NCBI GenBank assembly: GCA_021789935.1 | Contig: JAJYIR010000012.1 | Span: 1-64,000 of the forward strand | Source: Nitrospirota bacterium | Lineage (GTDB): Bacteria; Nitrospirota; Thermodesulfovibrionia; Thermodesulfovibrionales; JdFR-88 | Direction of reading: 5' to 3' | DNA length: 64,000 nucleotides | Part shown: positions 36,901 to 43,374 of the stretch, in pieces | Position numbering within the stretch: position 1 is the first letter of the stretch | How the letters are laid out: each line of letters starts with the position of its first letter | Position numbers and translations under genes: made by a program | Notes under the pieces: model-generated | The model's database searches: none | Told to the model about the DNA's origin: nothing | What the model saw: only the letters and a program-made list of their open reading frames with translations

Positions 36901-37466
36901 ATGTTCAAAAAGTTACATGCAAACAATTTCAAAAGGGCCTTCCAAAATTCACCCTTTTAAACGGGATGCTCTCAGGTGAAGATCTGCGGAAATATGATTA
37001 TATAATTATTTGCGACGATGATATAAAAATGGAAGAAGGTTTCCTGGACAAATATCTCGACCTCGTAGCCAAACATGATTTTGCCCTCGCCCAGCCGGCC
37101 AGGACCCATAACAGTTATATAGACCACCATTTTGTGGAACAATTGCAGGGGCTCCAGGCCAGGCAGACGCGCTTTGTCGAGATCGGCCCGTTTTTTTCCA
37201 TCCGCAAGGACATTTACTCTGATATCTTCCCGTTTGATGAGACCTCGCCCATGGGATGGGGCTATGATTTTGTGTGGCCATGCCTTATAGAGCGCCTAGG
37301 GCTGAGGATGGGGATAGTGGATGCCGCTCCGGTGGAGCATAGCATGCGAAAGCCTGTTAAGAACTACAGCTATGAGGAGGCCCGCTCCTCCATGGAAAAA
37401 TACCTTTCCAAAAACAGAAATATGCCCAAAACCGAGGCTTTTAAGATATTGGAGTCCTATGCGTAA
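30939..37466 (+). CDS. Giant multidomain glycosyltransferase with TPR segments
   Basis: One unbroken frame encodes 2175 residues. Modules in order, with approximate residues: a CgeB/GT-B-like module (1-295; FYESSIFELVRVSYLLSNGK); a methyltransferase-like module (308-490; RMNLGSGKDFRPEFLNVDW); a GT2-like module (557-790; FLDSGVEVTEGW, without a clear DxD); TPR repeats (820-1090); a GT2 module (1115-1310; SICMIVKNEEKNI, VMDADEV); more TPR (1320-1490); a GT4 module (1547-1925; FVGNFNHLPNVDA, GEAMAHGVPVVTTSVGAEG); and a last GT-A-like module (1940-2175; IICDDDIKMEEGF). No signal peptide or membrane helix is seen, so it is cytoplasmic. A sigma-54 promoter and its place between fliW and flagellin suggest flagellin glycan assembly; surface polysaccharide synthesis is the alternative. 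Confidence 0.85.
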   Translation: MLDYLTNGKAVVTIVEPPGYPHSAAFREIAETVYYGLKAQIKKIGVNNFLDDGLNIIFGAHLLTPKQMNSLPECSVIYNLEQVDPSSMWKGIKPLLGRFPVWDYSLRNIEAFRSMGYGGAVFHVPVGHRPEMTRIQPAPVQDIDVLFYGSINERREKILAALRRQGLRVEALFGVYGAARDARISRAKVVLNLHFYESSIFELVRVSYLLSNGKAVVAECNENTEIDRDIEGAFISARYDRLVHECKALVKDGERRKALETSALKRFSARDEDVYLDAGLAWANSFLEKKMKSGGRGFSLSSTEDAPKRMNLGSGKDFRPEFLNVDWNDYWCPDIILNLNEPIPFGKALPSTRFGDLVLEENSFDEIMANDLFEHIRELQALMTSCLKLLKDGGELKLKVPYDLSYGAWQDPTHIRAFNEKSWLYYTDWFWYMGWTDARFDLASMKLNLSDYGNTLREKMPDESLVRQPRAVDNMEVVLRKRPLTPQELDFEKEQNKGIKPYVLAEGKKAAADSHGGPGASFSGHSEEKISAGSDVPDAASVENEFFVERKEAAGTNGLVSIVLPVPDRLKEIQKCLQNIEKHTPEQHEIILAAHGLGSGAARWIKKQAEANPGYKIVETSGAGFATMCNEGVRASSGGYIVFLDSGVEVTEGWLAGMLACMENIEGGPAEDVIGGPPIVGPMCNVAEGFQKAGWLEATKTGGGEKKGSSGWQEYAPAFRADNLHRRVPAQRLDDFCIMAGRTLFKKTGFFDEALVSRPYAVLDFIQRAVLGGSRCFIAADTLVYRDPQEAEKGSQEEKDDGRKAFDEKWSPMDPQSPEAKKLGAIRLFESGVQADHMGDLGKAVENFVEAIKNSPMDNSPFVKGLYYRFARMLIRGGEFRHALEVLSKLPEGPGTGTAEPDFFDPVLDKKEAAGLELAGYCRDGLGESLEADELARGALKLHGGAGALNLMGLIEFKKNSPANAASYFEEAIKADAGYGEAYANLGALRWTEGRKEEAFGFFEKAFVLSPAAEDIITNYYSALTEMCSVKKDILDKAIPIVKQAIVFYPAKKRLRHILAEFYFRSGRNRDALEVLEDGFLSFGVDDESLSIALKIRDLLGPEDIVPGDGKGEKTLSICMIVKNEEKNIVRTLLNLRPLADELIVVDTGSSDRTKDISRALGARVFDFDWTGDFSAARNFSISMARGGWILVMDADEVISPSDRKELRALIRGHRQAYGITTRNYVLSPGAWGWTENDGAYPEQAGTGWIPSTKARLFPNDEKIRFRNPVHELVEVSLEEAGIKVVLSGIPIHHYGKLVAGKVKEKGTDYYEMGKAKLSGKGSDDFKAAMELAVQAGELGRWEECLENWRKVSDIRPGYKAAYLGMADALWGLGRYEEAMQAIDKGFESPLDRMETSHLYARCQVLSGKAEAAVSLLEKSRSKHPMVLSTLALAYLCTGRKERAKELAKQAGRVLNMSALFANYAKKLIETGRPDYAAPIIEYLTGKKIADPAMLAHGYLKEASSGNPELALSGGPDQKDEKNPVSLCKDPSASAGNVVPGGSPQKGNILIIDPRLPWFDKTSGSLRLFSILRLLRKQDYHVTYIARDGMDQDDYTRVLQKMGIEVYATDPQKLRQIGVGIQGKNFPDIDLKRILTERSYDIAILSFYDVALQYLPEIRAHSPKTKILIDTVDIHFVREQRMAQLNNSKKLLEKAKETKDKELSIYGKADAVITVTENDWEHIKGYLPSVAHYVIPNIHASDNGPVELNDRAGLAFVGNFNHLPNVDAVSYFLREIFPKVREKLPDITLTIIGPYLPKDIVSLKSDDIIVAGYVPKTEPYLKKARVSIAPLRYGAGMKGKIGEAMAHGVPVVTTSVGAEGMGLTHGATAMIADSPESFTECIVKLCSDDRLWHKISADSKKFIAQNYSFEKVGAQLAHMLRNVTGEGRTSPGAGVDIARAGGNVLVLGIYLADQMNNVDEIVRQFNAPGKWRVVQKWAAIGERRVNGHVQKVTCKQFQKGLPKFTLLNGMLSGEDLRKYDYIIICDDDIKMEEGFLDKYLDLVAKHDFALAQPARTHNSYIDHHFVEQLQGLQARQTRFVEIGPFFSIRKDIYSDIFPFDETSPMGWGYDFVWPCLIERLGLRMGIVDAAPVEHSMRKPVKNYSYEEARSSMEKYLSKNRNMPKTEAFKILESYA

Positions 37467-40401
37467 AGGGACTGAACAGGCCCGCCTCGCCCCCGGTCCA
37501 AATCCGTTTCAGGGGCTTGCAAATACCGTTGCCTTAAGCGTGATAATCTGCACGTACAACCGCGCTGAGCTGTTAGGAAAGGCCCTTGAAGGGTTTGAAA
37601 GGCAGACGCTTGGCAGGGATAAATTCGAGGTCATCATCATAGATGACGGATCATCCGATCAAACAAGGCAGGTTGCGGAGGCGTTTGCCGGCAGGCTGAC
37701 GTTAAGGTATTTCTACCAGAAAAACGCCGGGCTGGCCGCGGCCAGAAACCATGGCGTATATGTTTCAAGGGGCAGGATACTCTTTTTCTCCGATGATGAT
37801 GATGTCGCGGCGCCGTCACTGCTTGAAGAGCATCTCGATACGCATATGCGGTATCCGAAGCCAAATTTTGCCGTCCTGAACTATACCGGGTGGGCTCCCG
37901 GACTTCATGTGACGCCTCTTATGCATTTTGTTACCGAGGTGGGCTGTTTTTTATTCTCATACCCGCACATAAAGCATGGCAGCATATTGGACTATACCTA
38001 TTTCTGGGGCGGGCGGACTTCGTGCAAGAGGGATTTCCTGATAGAGAACGGTGTTTTTAACTCTGTGTTCCGCTTCGGATGCGAGGACATTGAGCTTGGC
38101 TACCGGCTCTCCAAAGCAGGCCTCAAGGTCGTCTTTAATAAAAACGCCGTGTCTTACATGGCCCGCCCCGTGAGTTTCGAAGAATTTTGCAACAGGCTGA
38201 TAAAGCAGGGCAGGTCGCAATACATTTTTAGCGAAATGCATAGCGATCCCGCCGTTCAAAGCTGGGCCGAGATACCGATGGCCGGAAAATGGCCGGAAAT
38301 AGAAGGCTCATTCGACAGCATGAAAAAAGCCGCGATGGAGCTTGATACATTTGCAAACAATGAATTGAAAAAAGGCGTGGTAATAGACGTTACTGCCAGA
38401 GAGCATCTTTTCAAGGCCTACTGGTGGGTCTTCAGAGCCTGCAAGATAAAGGGCATGGCCCAGGCCAAGGCGGAGCAGGAAGGCGGCCATTGCAAGGCGC
38501 TGAAGCAGGTGCCGGATGCGGCGCAGCTCCCTTCTGAACAAAAAGCCGTAGTCTCATCTGGAACCGGGCAAAACGAGGCATTGGCGCTGCCGTTTGACCA
38601 GTATCAAAGATACAGAATGGTCGCCGATATAATAAACAGGTTCAGAGGCGGGGATGAAAGATTCAGCATAATTGATGTGGGCGCGGGTTATGAGGAAAAT
38701 CTGAAAAAATTTCTGCCTGGGGACAATATATACTGCCTTGACAAAGATTATCCGGAATCTCTTCTGCAGAAGGGCAATTTTATTTCAGGAGGGTTCACCA
38801 GGTTAAGCACGGAGGAAAAATATGATTTTGTTGTCTCGATGGACTGCTATGAGCATATAGCGCCGGCAGACAGGGAATTGTTTATAGACAGACTGGCCGG
38901 CACCTCCAAAATGGCCACGATCATCGCGGCACCATTCGATACCGAAGGCGTCAGTGAGATGGAGATGCGCGCCAACGAATTATACAGAGTGGCACGTGGC
39001 ACAGACTACAAATGGTTGAAGGAACACATTCAAAACGGGCTTCCGTCGCTGGATTTCACTTTGCGGCTTGTGAAAAGCCGGGGTTTTGAACCCGCCATTG
39101 TCCCAAATGGATATCTTGAGCGCTGGATTGAGATGATGCCCATATACCTGCTTGCAGGGGAAAGGAGCGAGTTTTCAGAGATCCTGCGCGCTCTTTCGAT
39201 TTTTTACAATGTGAATTTTTATCTGGATGACAACAAAGGCCCTGCATACAGGCATGTACTGATTATAAATAAAATGAAATGGCCTGAAACGTCTTCTTTC
39301 GATGATCTGGTTTCTCCGCGGCCGGAAACTGATGAAGATATGGACTTCAAAAAACAATTGCTTAATGCCTACCTTGGGCAAATAAAATGTCTGTTCCAGA
39401 TGGTCGAATCCGAAGACAAGGAATCTTTTTTGGGAGAACTGGACCAGAGAAATAATGAAGTTAAAAATCTGGAGGCCGAACTTAAGGAGAAAATCGCTCG
39501 TAAGACCTCCATAAGGGACAATGATGGCCGGTTTCTGACCAAGTGGGTCAATTTTGAGTTTTGTTCTTCATGCAATTTGCGCTGTAAATGGTGTTCCCTG
39601 GACCACTCGAAAAAAAAATGGCTCATGACCGGTGAAATACTGGCCAAGGCCCTGGATGAACTTGCGGAGAGCACAAATTTCGATATAGACCGAATCGATT
39701 TGCATAATGCCGGAGAAGTGCTGCTGCATCCGGACCTGGAAAGAATGCTCCTCGTTATCAAAGAGAAAAAGGAGGCATTCCGCCGTAAGCCGACTGTCCA
39801 CCTTCTGACCAATGCAATGCTTCTTGATGAAAGGCGGTCTGCAATAATCACCGGATCGGACGCCCTGGATGAGATAAGGTTCAGTGTCGACGGCGGGAAT
39901 CCGGAAAATTATAAAGAAATAAGGCGCGGGGGCGATTGGAACACAGTAAAAAATAATGTTTTGAATTTCATCGGTCAAAACAGGGAAAAAGGGAACAAGA
40001 TCAAAACCGGGGTGATCTGTATCGTGCCGCCCGGGATGCCTCTTAAAACAGATTGGATGGATGATGATTTCCGCGCCCTTTTTTCCCGGATTGACAACGT
40101 TGAACTCAGGCATCCCCACAATTGGGATGGCAGCAAGGACTTGCATCTGGAAAGTAATATCCATAAAACCGAAGGCCAGTTATGCAAGTTTCTTCTAAAA
40201 AACCTTGTCGTTCTGCCAAACGGGGATGTGACAGTGTGCTGCGCGGACCTCAATTCGCGTGGAGTCGTCGGAAATATAGCGGAAAATTCACTTGAGGAGA
40301 TATATCTTTCAGCGCGGCGTTTGAGCATGCTCGATCTGTACAGAAACGGAGAGATGGAGAATATAGTTTTATGCAAGAATTGCGCCGGTTATTATGAATA
40401 A
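37459..40401 (+). CDS. Glycosyltransferase-methyltransferase-radical SAM/SPASM fusion
   Basis: ATG at 37459 (GGAG at 37451-37454) overlaps the previous stop by eight bases and gives 980 residues. A longer in-frame start at 37321 lies inside the upstream gene. Modules: a GT2 domain (about 24-300; LSVIICTYNRAELL, FFSDDDDVAAPS, FGCEDIELGYRL); a SAM-dependent methyltransferase-like domain (about 400-560; IIDVGAGYEENL, SMDCYEHI); a coiled linker; and a radical SAM domain with C705-x3-C709-x2-C712. A SPASM-like C-terminus follows (about 908-976; VVLPNGDVTVCCADLN, CKNCAGYYE). The combination suggests sugar transfer plus radical modification of a sugar or peptide. Substrate unknown; flagellin is the best positional candidate. 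Codon use looks somewhat more AT-rich than in neighbouring flagellar genes by eye. Confidence 0.87.
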   Translation: MRKGTEQARLAPGPNPFQGLANTVALSVIICTYNRAELLGKALEGFERQTLGRDKFEVIIIDDGSSDQTRQVAEAFAGRLTLRYFYQKNAGLAAARNHGVYVSRGRILFFSDDDDVAAPSLLEEHLDTHMRYPKPNFAVLNYTGWAPGLHVTPLMHFVTEVGCFLFSYPHIKHGSILDYTYFWGGRTSCKRDFLIENGVFNSVFRFGCEDIELGYRLSKAGLKVVFNKNAVSYMARPVSFEEFCNRLIKQGRSQYIFSEMHSDPAVQSWAEIPMAGKWPEIEGSFDSMKKAAMELDTFANNELKKGVVIDVTAREHLFKAYWWVFRACKIKGMAQAKAEQEGGHCKALKQVPDAAQLPSEQKAVVSSGTGQNEALALPFDQYQRYRMVADIINRFRGGDERFSIIDVGAGYEENLKKFLPGDNIYCLDKDYPESLLQKGNFISGGFTRLSTEEKYDFVVSMDCYEHIAPADRELFIDRLAGTSKMATIIAAPFDTEGVSEMEMRANELYRVARGTDYKWLKEHIQNGLPSLDFTLRLVKSRGFEPAIVPNGYLERWIEMMPIYLLAGERSEFSEILRALSIFYNVNFYLDDNKGPAYRHVLIINKMKWPETSSFDDLVSPRPETDEDMDFKKQLLNAYLGQIKCLFQMVESEDKESFLGELDQRNNEVKNLEAELKEKIARKTSIRDNDGRFLTKWVNFEFCSSCNLRCKWCSLDHSKKKWLMTGEILAKALDELAESTNFDIDRIDLHNAGEVLLHPDLERMLLVIKEKKEAFRRKPTVHLLTNAMLLDERRSAIITGSDALDEIRFSVDGGNPENYKEIRRGGDWNTVKNNVLNFIGQNREKGNKIKTGVICIVPPGMPLKTDWMDDDFRALFSRIDNVELRHPHNWDGSKDLHLESNIHKTEGQLCKFLLKNLVVLPNGDVTVCCADLNSRGVVGNIAENSLEEIYLSARRLSMLDLYRNGEMENIVLCKNCAGYYE

Positions 40402-40450
40402 TTTTGAAATCGTCCGTCTTAATCTTTCCGGACGCTCAGCCCGGGTCAGC

Positions 40451-40464
40451 GTCCCGCGGCATGA
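40451..40464 (+). repeat. 14-base direct repeat flanking the glycosyltransferase block
   Basis: GTCCCGCGGCATGA is identical to 30677-30690, so one copy lies just before and one just after the two-gene block. It is part of the REP-like sequence family also seen at 50.28 kb. It may be residual repeat sequence or a recombination footprint. Confidence 0.5.
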
Positions 40465-40476
40465 GACAAGAAAGTG

Positions 40477-40497
40477 AAATCAATAACCTATTGATTT
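40477..40497. promoter_or_regulatory. Perfect inverted repeat upstream of the flagellin promoter
   Basis: Arms AAATCAATA (40477-40485) and TATTGATTT (40489-40497) are perfectly complementary with a three-base centre. It lies about 20 bases upstream of the sigma-28 -35 box, where an activator or repressor dimer could bind. No T-run follows that would make it a terminator. Confidence 0.45.
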
Positions 40498-40517
40498 TAT
40501 TGCTTTATTTTTCCGAT

Positions 40518-40545
40518 TAAAGTTTTCCCCCTCCTATTCCGATAA
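40518..40545 (+). promoter_or_regulatory. Sigma-28 (FliA) promoter of flagellin
   Basis: TAAAGTTT (40518-40525), 12 bases, TCCGATAA (40538-40545). The -35 box is perfect and the -10 box has one mismatch to the enterobacterial FliA consensus. The spacing is the same as at the flgM promoter. The transcript would start near 40552. Confidence 0.8.
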
Positions 40546-40551
40546 ATAACC

Positions 40552-40662
40552 TAAAGGTTCAGAGCGGCTCCAGAAGGAGGTGACCCGCAAGACTTTCGGA
40601 GCTCAGCAAAGGACCGTTAAACGGCAAGGATGCCGGAACTAAAATTCATGGAGGAAGAACAA
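40552..40662 (+). promoter_or_regulatory. Structured flagellin mRNA leader with CsrA-type sites
   Basis: The roughly 110-base leader has several GGA triplets. One sits in the loop of a perfect hairpin, CGGCA-AGGA-TGCCG (40622-40635), which is the classic CsrA target form. Another pair lies in the flagellin ribosome site GGAGGA (40650-40655). An upstream hairpin CTCC-AGAA-GGAG (40568-40579) overlaps AAGGAGGTGA (40574-40583), a perfect match to the 16S 3' end with no start codon at usable distance. CsrA binding at the ribosome site would block flagellin translation; FliW would relieve it. Confidence 0.65.
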
Positions 40663-41481
40663 ATGTCATTAGTAATCAACACGAACCTTTCATCGATCGA
40701 CGCACAGCGGAACCTGACTGTGACCGGGCAGGACCTTAAAGTAGCAATGCAGAGGCTTTCTTCGGGCCTCAGGGTCAACTCGGCAAAAGACGACTCCGCC
40801 GGTTTTCAGATCGCAAGCAGCATGACCTCACAGATAAACGGTCTGAACCAGGCGGTAAGCAACACCAACAACGCGAACTCCATGGTGCAGACCATGATGG
40901 GCGCCATGAACCAGATCCAGGACTCCCTGCAGAGGATGAACGAGCTTGCGGTAGAAGCCTCTGACGGCAGCACCCAGAACGACCTCACATCAATCAACGA
41001 CGAGTACCAGGCGCTCATGTCGGAAATAGACACTATCGCCAACCAGACCAAGTTCAACGGCACGAACGTGCTCAACGGCTCTACTGCGATAACATTCCAG
41101 ATAGGTTATGAAAACAGCTCGAACGACCAGCTGGCAGTGACCACTGTCAACGAGACGTCCACCGCTCTGACCATAAACAGTACGGATCTGTTATCACAGG
41201 CGAACGCCCAATCGGCCATCAGCTCGATTTCGAGCGCTCTCAACAAGCTCAGCCTGGATGATGGAGCGCTGGGCGCGGTCAGCAACAGGCTGGACACCCA
41301 GGCGGCCAACCTCCAGAACGTTTCAGAGAACACCACGGCCGCACGGTCCCAGATAGTAGACGCAGACTTCGCCGCGGAGACCGCTGAAATGACGAAAGAT
41401 ACGGTCTTGCAGCAGGCCGGTATATCGGTCCTGGCTCAGGCCAACCAGCAGCCGCAGATGGTGCTTAAACTGTTGCAGTAA
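40663..41481 (+). CDS. fliC: Flagellin
   Basis: Flagellin is the filament subunit. ATG at 40663 has GGAGGA with a seven-base spacer and gives the usual start MSLVINTNLSSIDAQRNL; an in-frame ATG at 40630 lies inside the leader hairpin and is rejected. The N-terminal D0/D1 (about 1-135) contains LSSGLRVNSAKDDSAGFQIA, and the C-terminal D1/D0 (about 190-272) ends SVLAQANQQPQMVLKLLQ. The 272-residue length leaves only a short variable middle, rich in Thr, Ser and Asn, where modification sites might lie. It is followed by a strong terminator. Confidence 0.96.
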   Translation: MSLVINTNLSSIDAQRNLTVTGQDLKVAMQRLSSGLRVNSAKDDSAGFQIASSMTSQINGLNQAVSNTNNANSMVQTMMGAMNQIQDSLQRMNELAVEASDGSTQNDLTSINDEYQALMSEIDTIANQTKFNGTNVLNGSTAITFQIGYENSSNDQLAVTTVNETSTALTINSTDLLSQANAQSAISSISSALNKLSLDDGALGAVSNRLDTQAANLQNVSENTTAARSQIVDADFAAETAEMTKDTVLQQAGISVLAQANQQPQMVLKLLQ

Positions 41482-41490
41482 AAGAAACCT

Positions 41491-41532
41491 GGTGGAAGGC
41501 GATTTGAAAAAATCTCCTTCCACCCCTTTTTT
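41491..41532 (+). terminator. Intrinsic terminator of flagellin
   Basis: GGTGGAAGG (41491-41499) pairs fully with CCTTCCACC. The inner arms GATTT and AAATC pair around a GAAA tetraloop, after one mismatch. CCTTTTTT follows. It lies ten bases after the fliC stop. Confidence 0.92.
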
Positions 41533-41544
41533 AAGGGGTGAGTT

Positions 41545-41865
41545 ATGGAAATCAAGCCGTCTAATCAGTCTGGGGTGAACCCTGCTTCCGGATTGGCGAA
41601 AGCTGCAACGGAGGCTGAACGGACGCAATCCGCCGGCAAGGGGCAAAAGGCAGCAGAGGAAAGCTCGAGGAAGAAGGCCGTGCAGCAGACCGCGACGCAG
41701 GCGCAGGACAAGACGATTTTTGCATTGGACAGCGAAAACAGGGTGGTCATACAAAGGCTTGACGCAAATGGCAAGGTCCTCCAGCAGATACCGCCGGAGG
41801 AGTTCGGCCCGGTGGCCAAGGAGCTTAAGGCGCTTATGAAAAACATTTTCAGCAGGGAGGCGTAA
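41545..41865 (+). CDS. flaG: FlaG family protein
   Basis: FlaG proteins influence filament length in several bacteria. The 106-residue protein has a low-complexity Ala/Lys/Gln N-half and a conserved C-half, TIFALDSENRVVIQRLDANGKVLQQIPPEEF, typical of FlaG. It lies between the flagellin terminator and fliD, the usual position. AGGGGTGAG just upstream serves as a ribosome site. Confidence 0.9.
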   Translation: MEIKPSNQSGVNPASGLAKAATEAERTQSAGKGQKAAEESSRKKAVQQTATQAQDKTIFALDSENRVVIQRLDANGKVLQQIPPEEFGPVAKELKALMKNIFSREA

Positions 41866-41868
41866 AAA

Positions 41869-43374
41869 ATGGCCGAATGGACGGGTCTGGTATCAAGTTC
41901 CACCGGTATGTATTCGGGGCTTAACATCTCCCAGATAGTCAGTACTATTGTGCAGGCGGACAGCCAGCCCCTGACCGACCTGCAACACAAGGTTAGCGCG
42001 GACAACGCCCAGATAAGCGCATACGGAAGCCTGGCAAGCTCCCTTTCGAGCTTGAATACGCTGTCGCAGAGCATGAGTCTACCCACCATTTACGGGATGG
42101 CGGCCACCTCCTCGGACAGTTCCGTACTTACGGCAACGGCAAGCTCTACCGCAGCTTCCGGCACTTACAGCATAACGGTAAACCAGCTCGCGCAGTCGCA
42201 GAGCATATATTCGGCGGGTCTGGCCTCGGAGACTTCCACGGCTGTAGCCAACTCAGGAGACACGGGGTTTCAAATCCAGGCAGGTAACGGGAATTCAGCC
42301 TCCATAACATACGATTCGGCAAATAACGTCTTTGACTTTGGAGGACAGACGTACTCCAATAGCCTCGATGGAGTGATGAACGCAATCAACGCGGCAAGCC
42401 AGGCTGACAGCCTTGGGGTGGCCGCATCAATCATAAATAACGGGTCCACATACCAGCTTGTCTTATCCTCAAACAGTGCCGGTGCGGCAAACAGAATGAA
42501 GATAATGGTCGAGCCGTCGGGAAGCTCATCATATGGTGACGCCACCGGCGCATCCGGAATCAACCAGCTCGCCTTCGACCCGACCTATAATACCGGCGGC
42601 AGTGTAAGCGGCTACGGATCGTACACGAACATGCAGCAGTCCATGGCCGGCCTTGATGCCAGCTTCTCATTAAACGGCATCAGCGTAACCCGGCCCACGA
42701 ATGACATTACCGATCTTGTAAGCGGGGTGACGATAAACCTTCTTCAGTCCAGCTCAAACCCGGTCAACCTGACCGTAGCTAACGACAACGCCGGGTTCAC
42801 CACCCAGATAAACAGCTTTATCTCCACTTACAACACGGTCATGAGCGCAATAAACGGGGCCATAGGCAACCAGTCCAAGCAGGGCGCGCTTTACGGTGAC
42901 AGCCTTACAAAAGATCTTCGCGGCACGCTCTATGACATGACTACGAATCCGTATAACGGGACCTCACTTGCGGCCCTTGGCTTAACGCACGATGATACCG
43001 GCAATCTTGCGCTCAATACGACAGCATGGAATGCCGCGCTCGCCGCGGACCCAAACCAGGTGCTTGGCGCGATAAACCAGATGGCCTCATCGCTCCAGTC
43101 CACGATGAATTCTTACATAAACAATATTATTCCTAATGCCGAATCAGGGTTGAACAGCCAGATATCGCTCTACCAGCAGCAGGAGCAGCAGCAGCAAAAC
43201 GAGCTCAATACCATACAGCAGGCGCTGACGCTGGAGTTCCAGAACATGGAGCAGACCCTCAGCACGATTGACTCGCAAAGCAGCGCCATGTCAAACATGT
43301 TGAGTTCAGGCTCGACTTCCTCATCCACATCGACCGGCACAAGTTCAAGCAGCAGCGGAGGGACCACGGCATGA
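41869..43374 (+). CDS. fliD: Filament cap protein FliD
   Basis: FliD caps the filament and folds flagellin at the tip. The 501-residue protein has the N-terminal pattern SGLNISQIVSTIVQADSQPLTDLQ and a C-terminal coiled helix rich in Gln (YQQQEQQQQNELNTIQQAL). Unusually, the protein ends in about 27 residues of almost only Ser, Thr and Gly after SSAMSNML. Such a tail is disordered and could be a glycosylation target. It overlaps fliS by four bases. Confidence 0.95.
   Translation: MAEWTGLVSSSTGMYSGLNISQIVSTIVQADSQPLTDLQHKVSADNAQISAYGSLASSLSSLNTLSQSMSLPTIYGMAATSSDSSVLTATASSTAASGTYSITVNQLAQSQSIYSAGLASETSTAVANSGDTGFQIQAGNGNSASITYDSANNVFDFGGQTYSNSLDGVMNAINAASQADSLGVAASIINNGSTYQLVLSSNSAGAANRMKIMVEPSGSSSYGDATGASGINQLAFDPTYNTGGSVSGYGSYTNMQQSMAGLDASFSLNGISVTRPTNDITDLVSGVTINLLQSSSNPVNLTVANDNAGFTTQINSFISTYNTVMSAINGAIGNQSKQGALYGDSLTKDLRGTLYDMTTNPYNGTSLAALGLTHDDTGNLALNTTAWNAALAADPNQVLGAINQMASSLQSTMNSYINNIIPNAESGLNSQISLYQQQEQQQQNELNTIQQALTLEFQNMEQTLSTIDSQSSAMSNMLSSGSTSSSTSTGTSSSSSGGTTA

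Noticed and set aside
37321-37458. Longer N-terminus of the GT-radical SAM protein
   Set aside because: It lies wholly inside the upstream gene; ATG 37459 has a ribosome site and the GT2 domain starts soon after.
40630-40662. Upstream ATG start for flagellin
   Set aside because: It is within the leader hairpin, has no proper spacing to a ribosome site, and adds residues before the conserved flagellin N-terminus.
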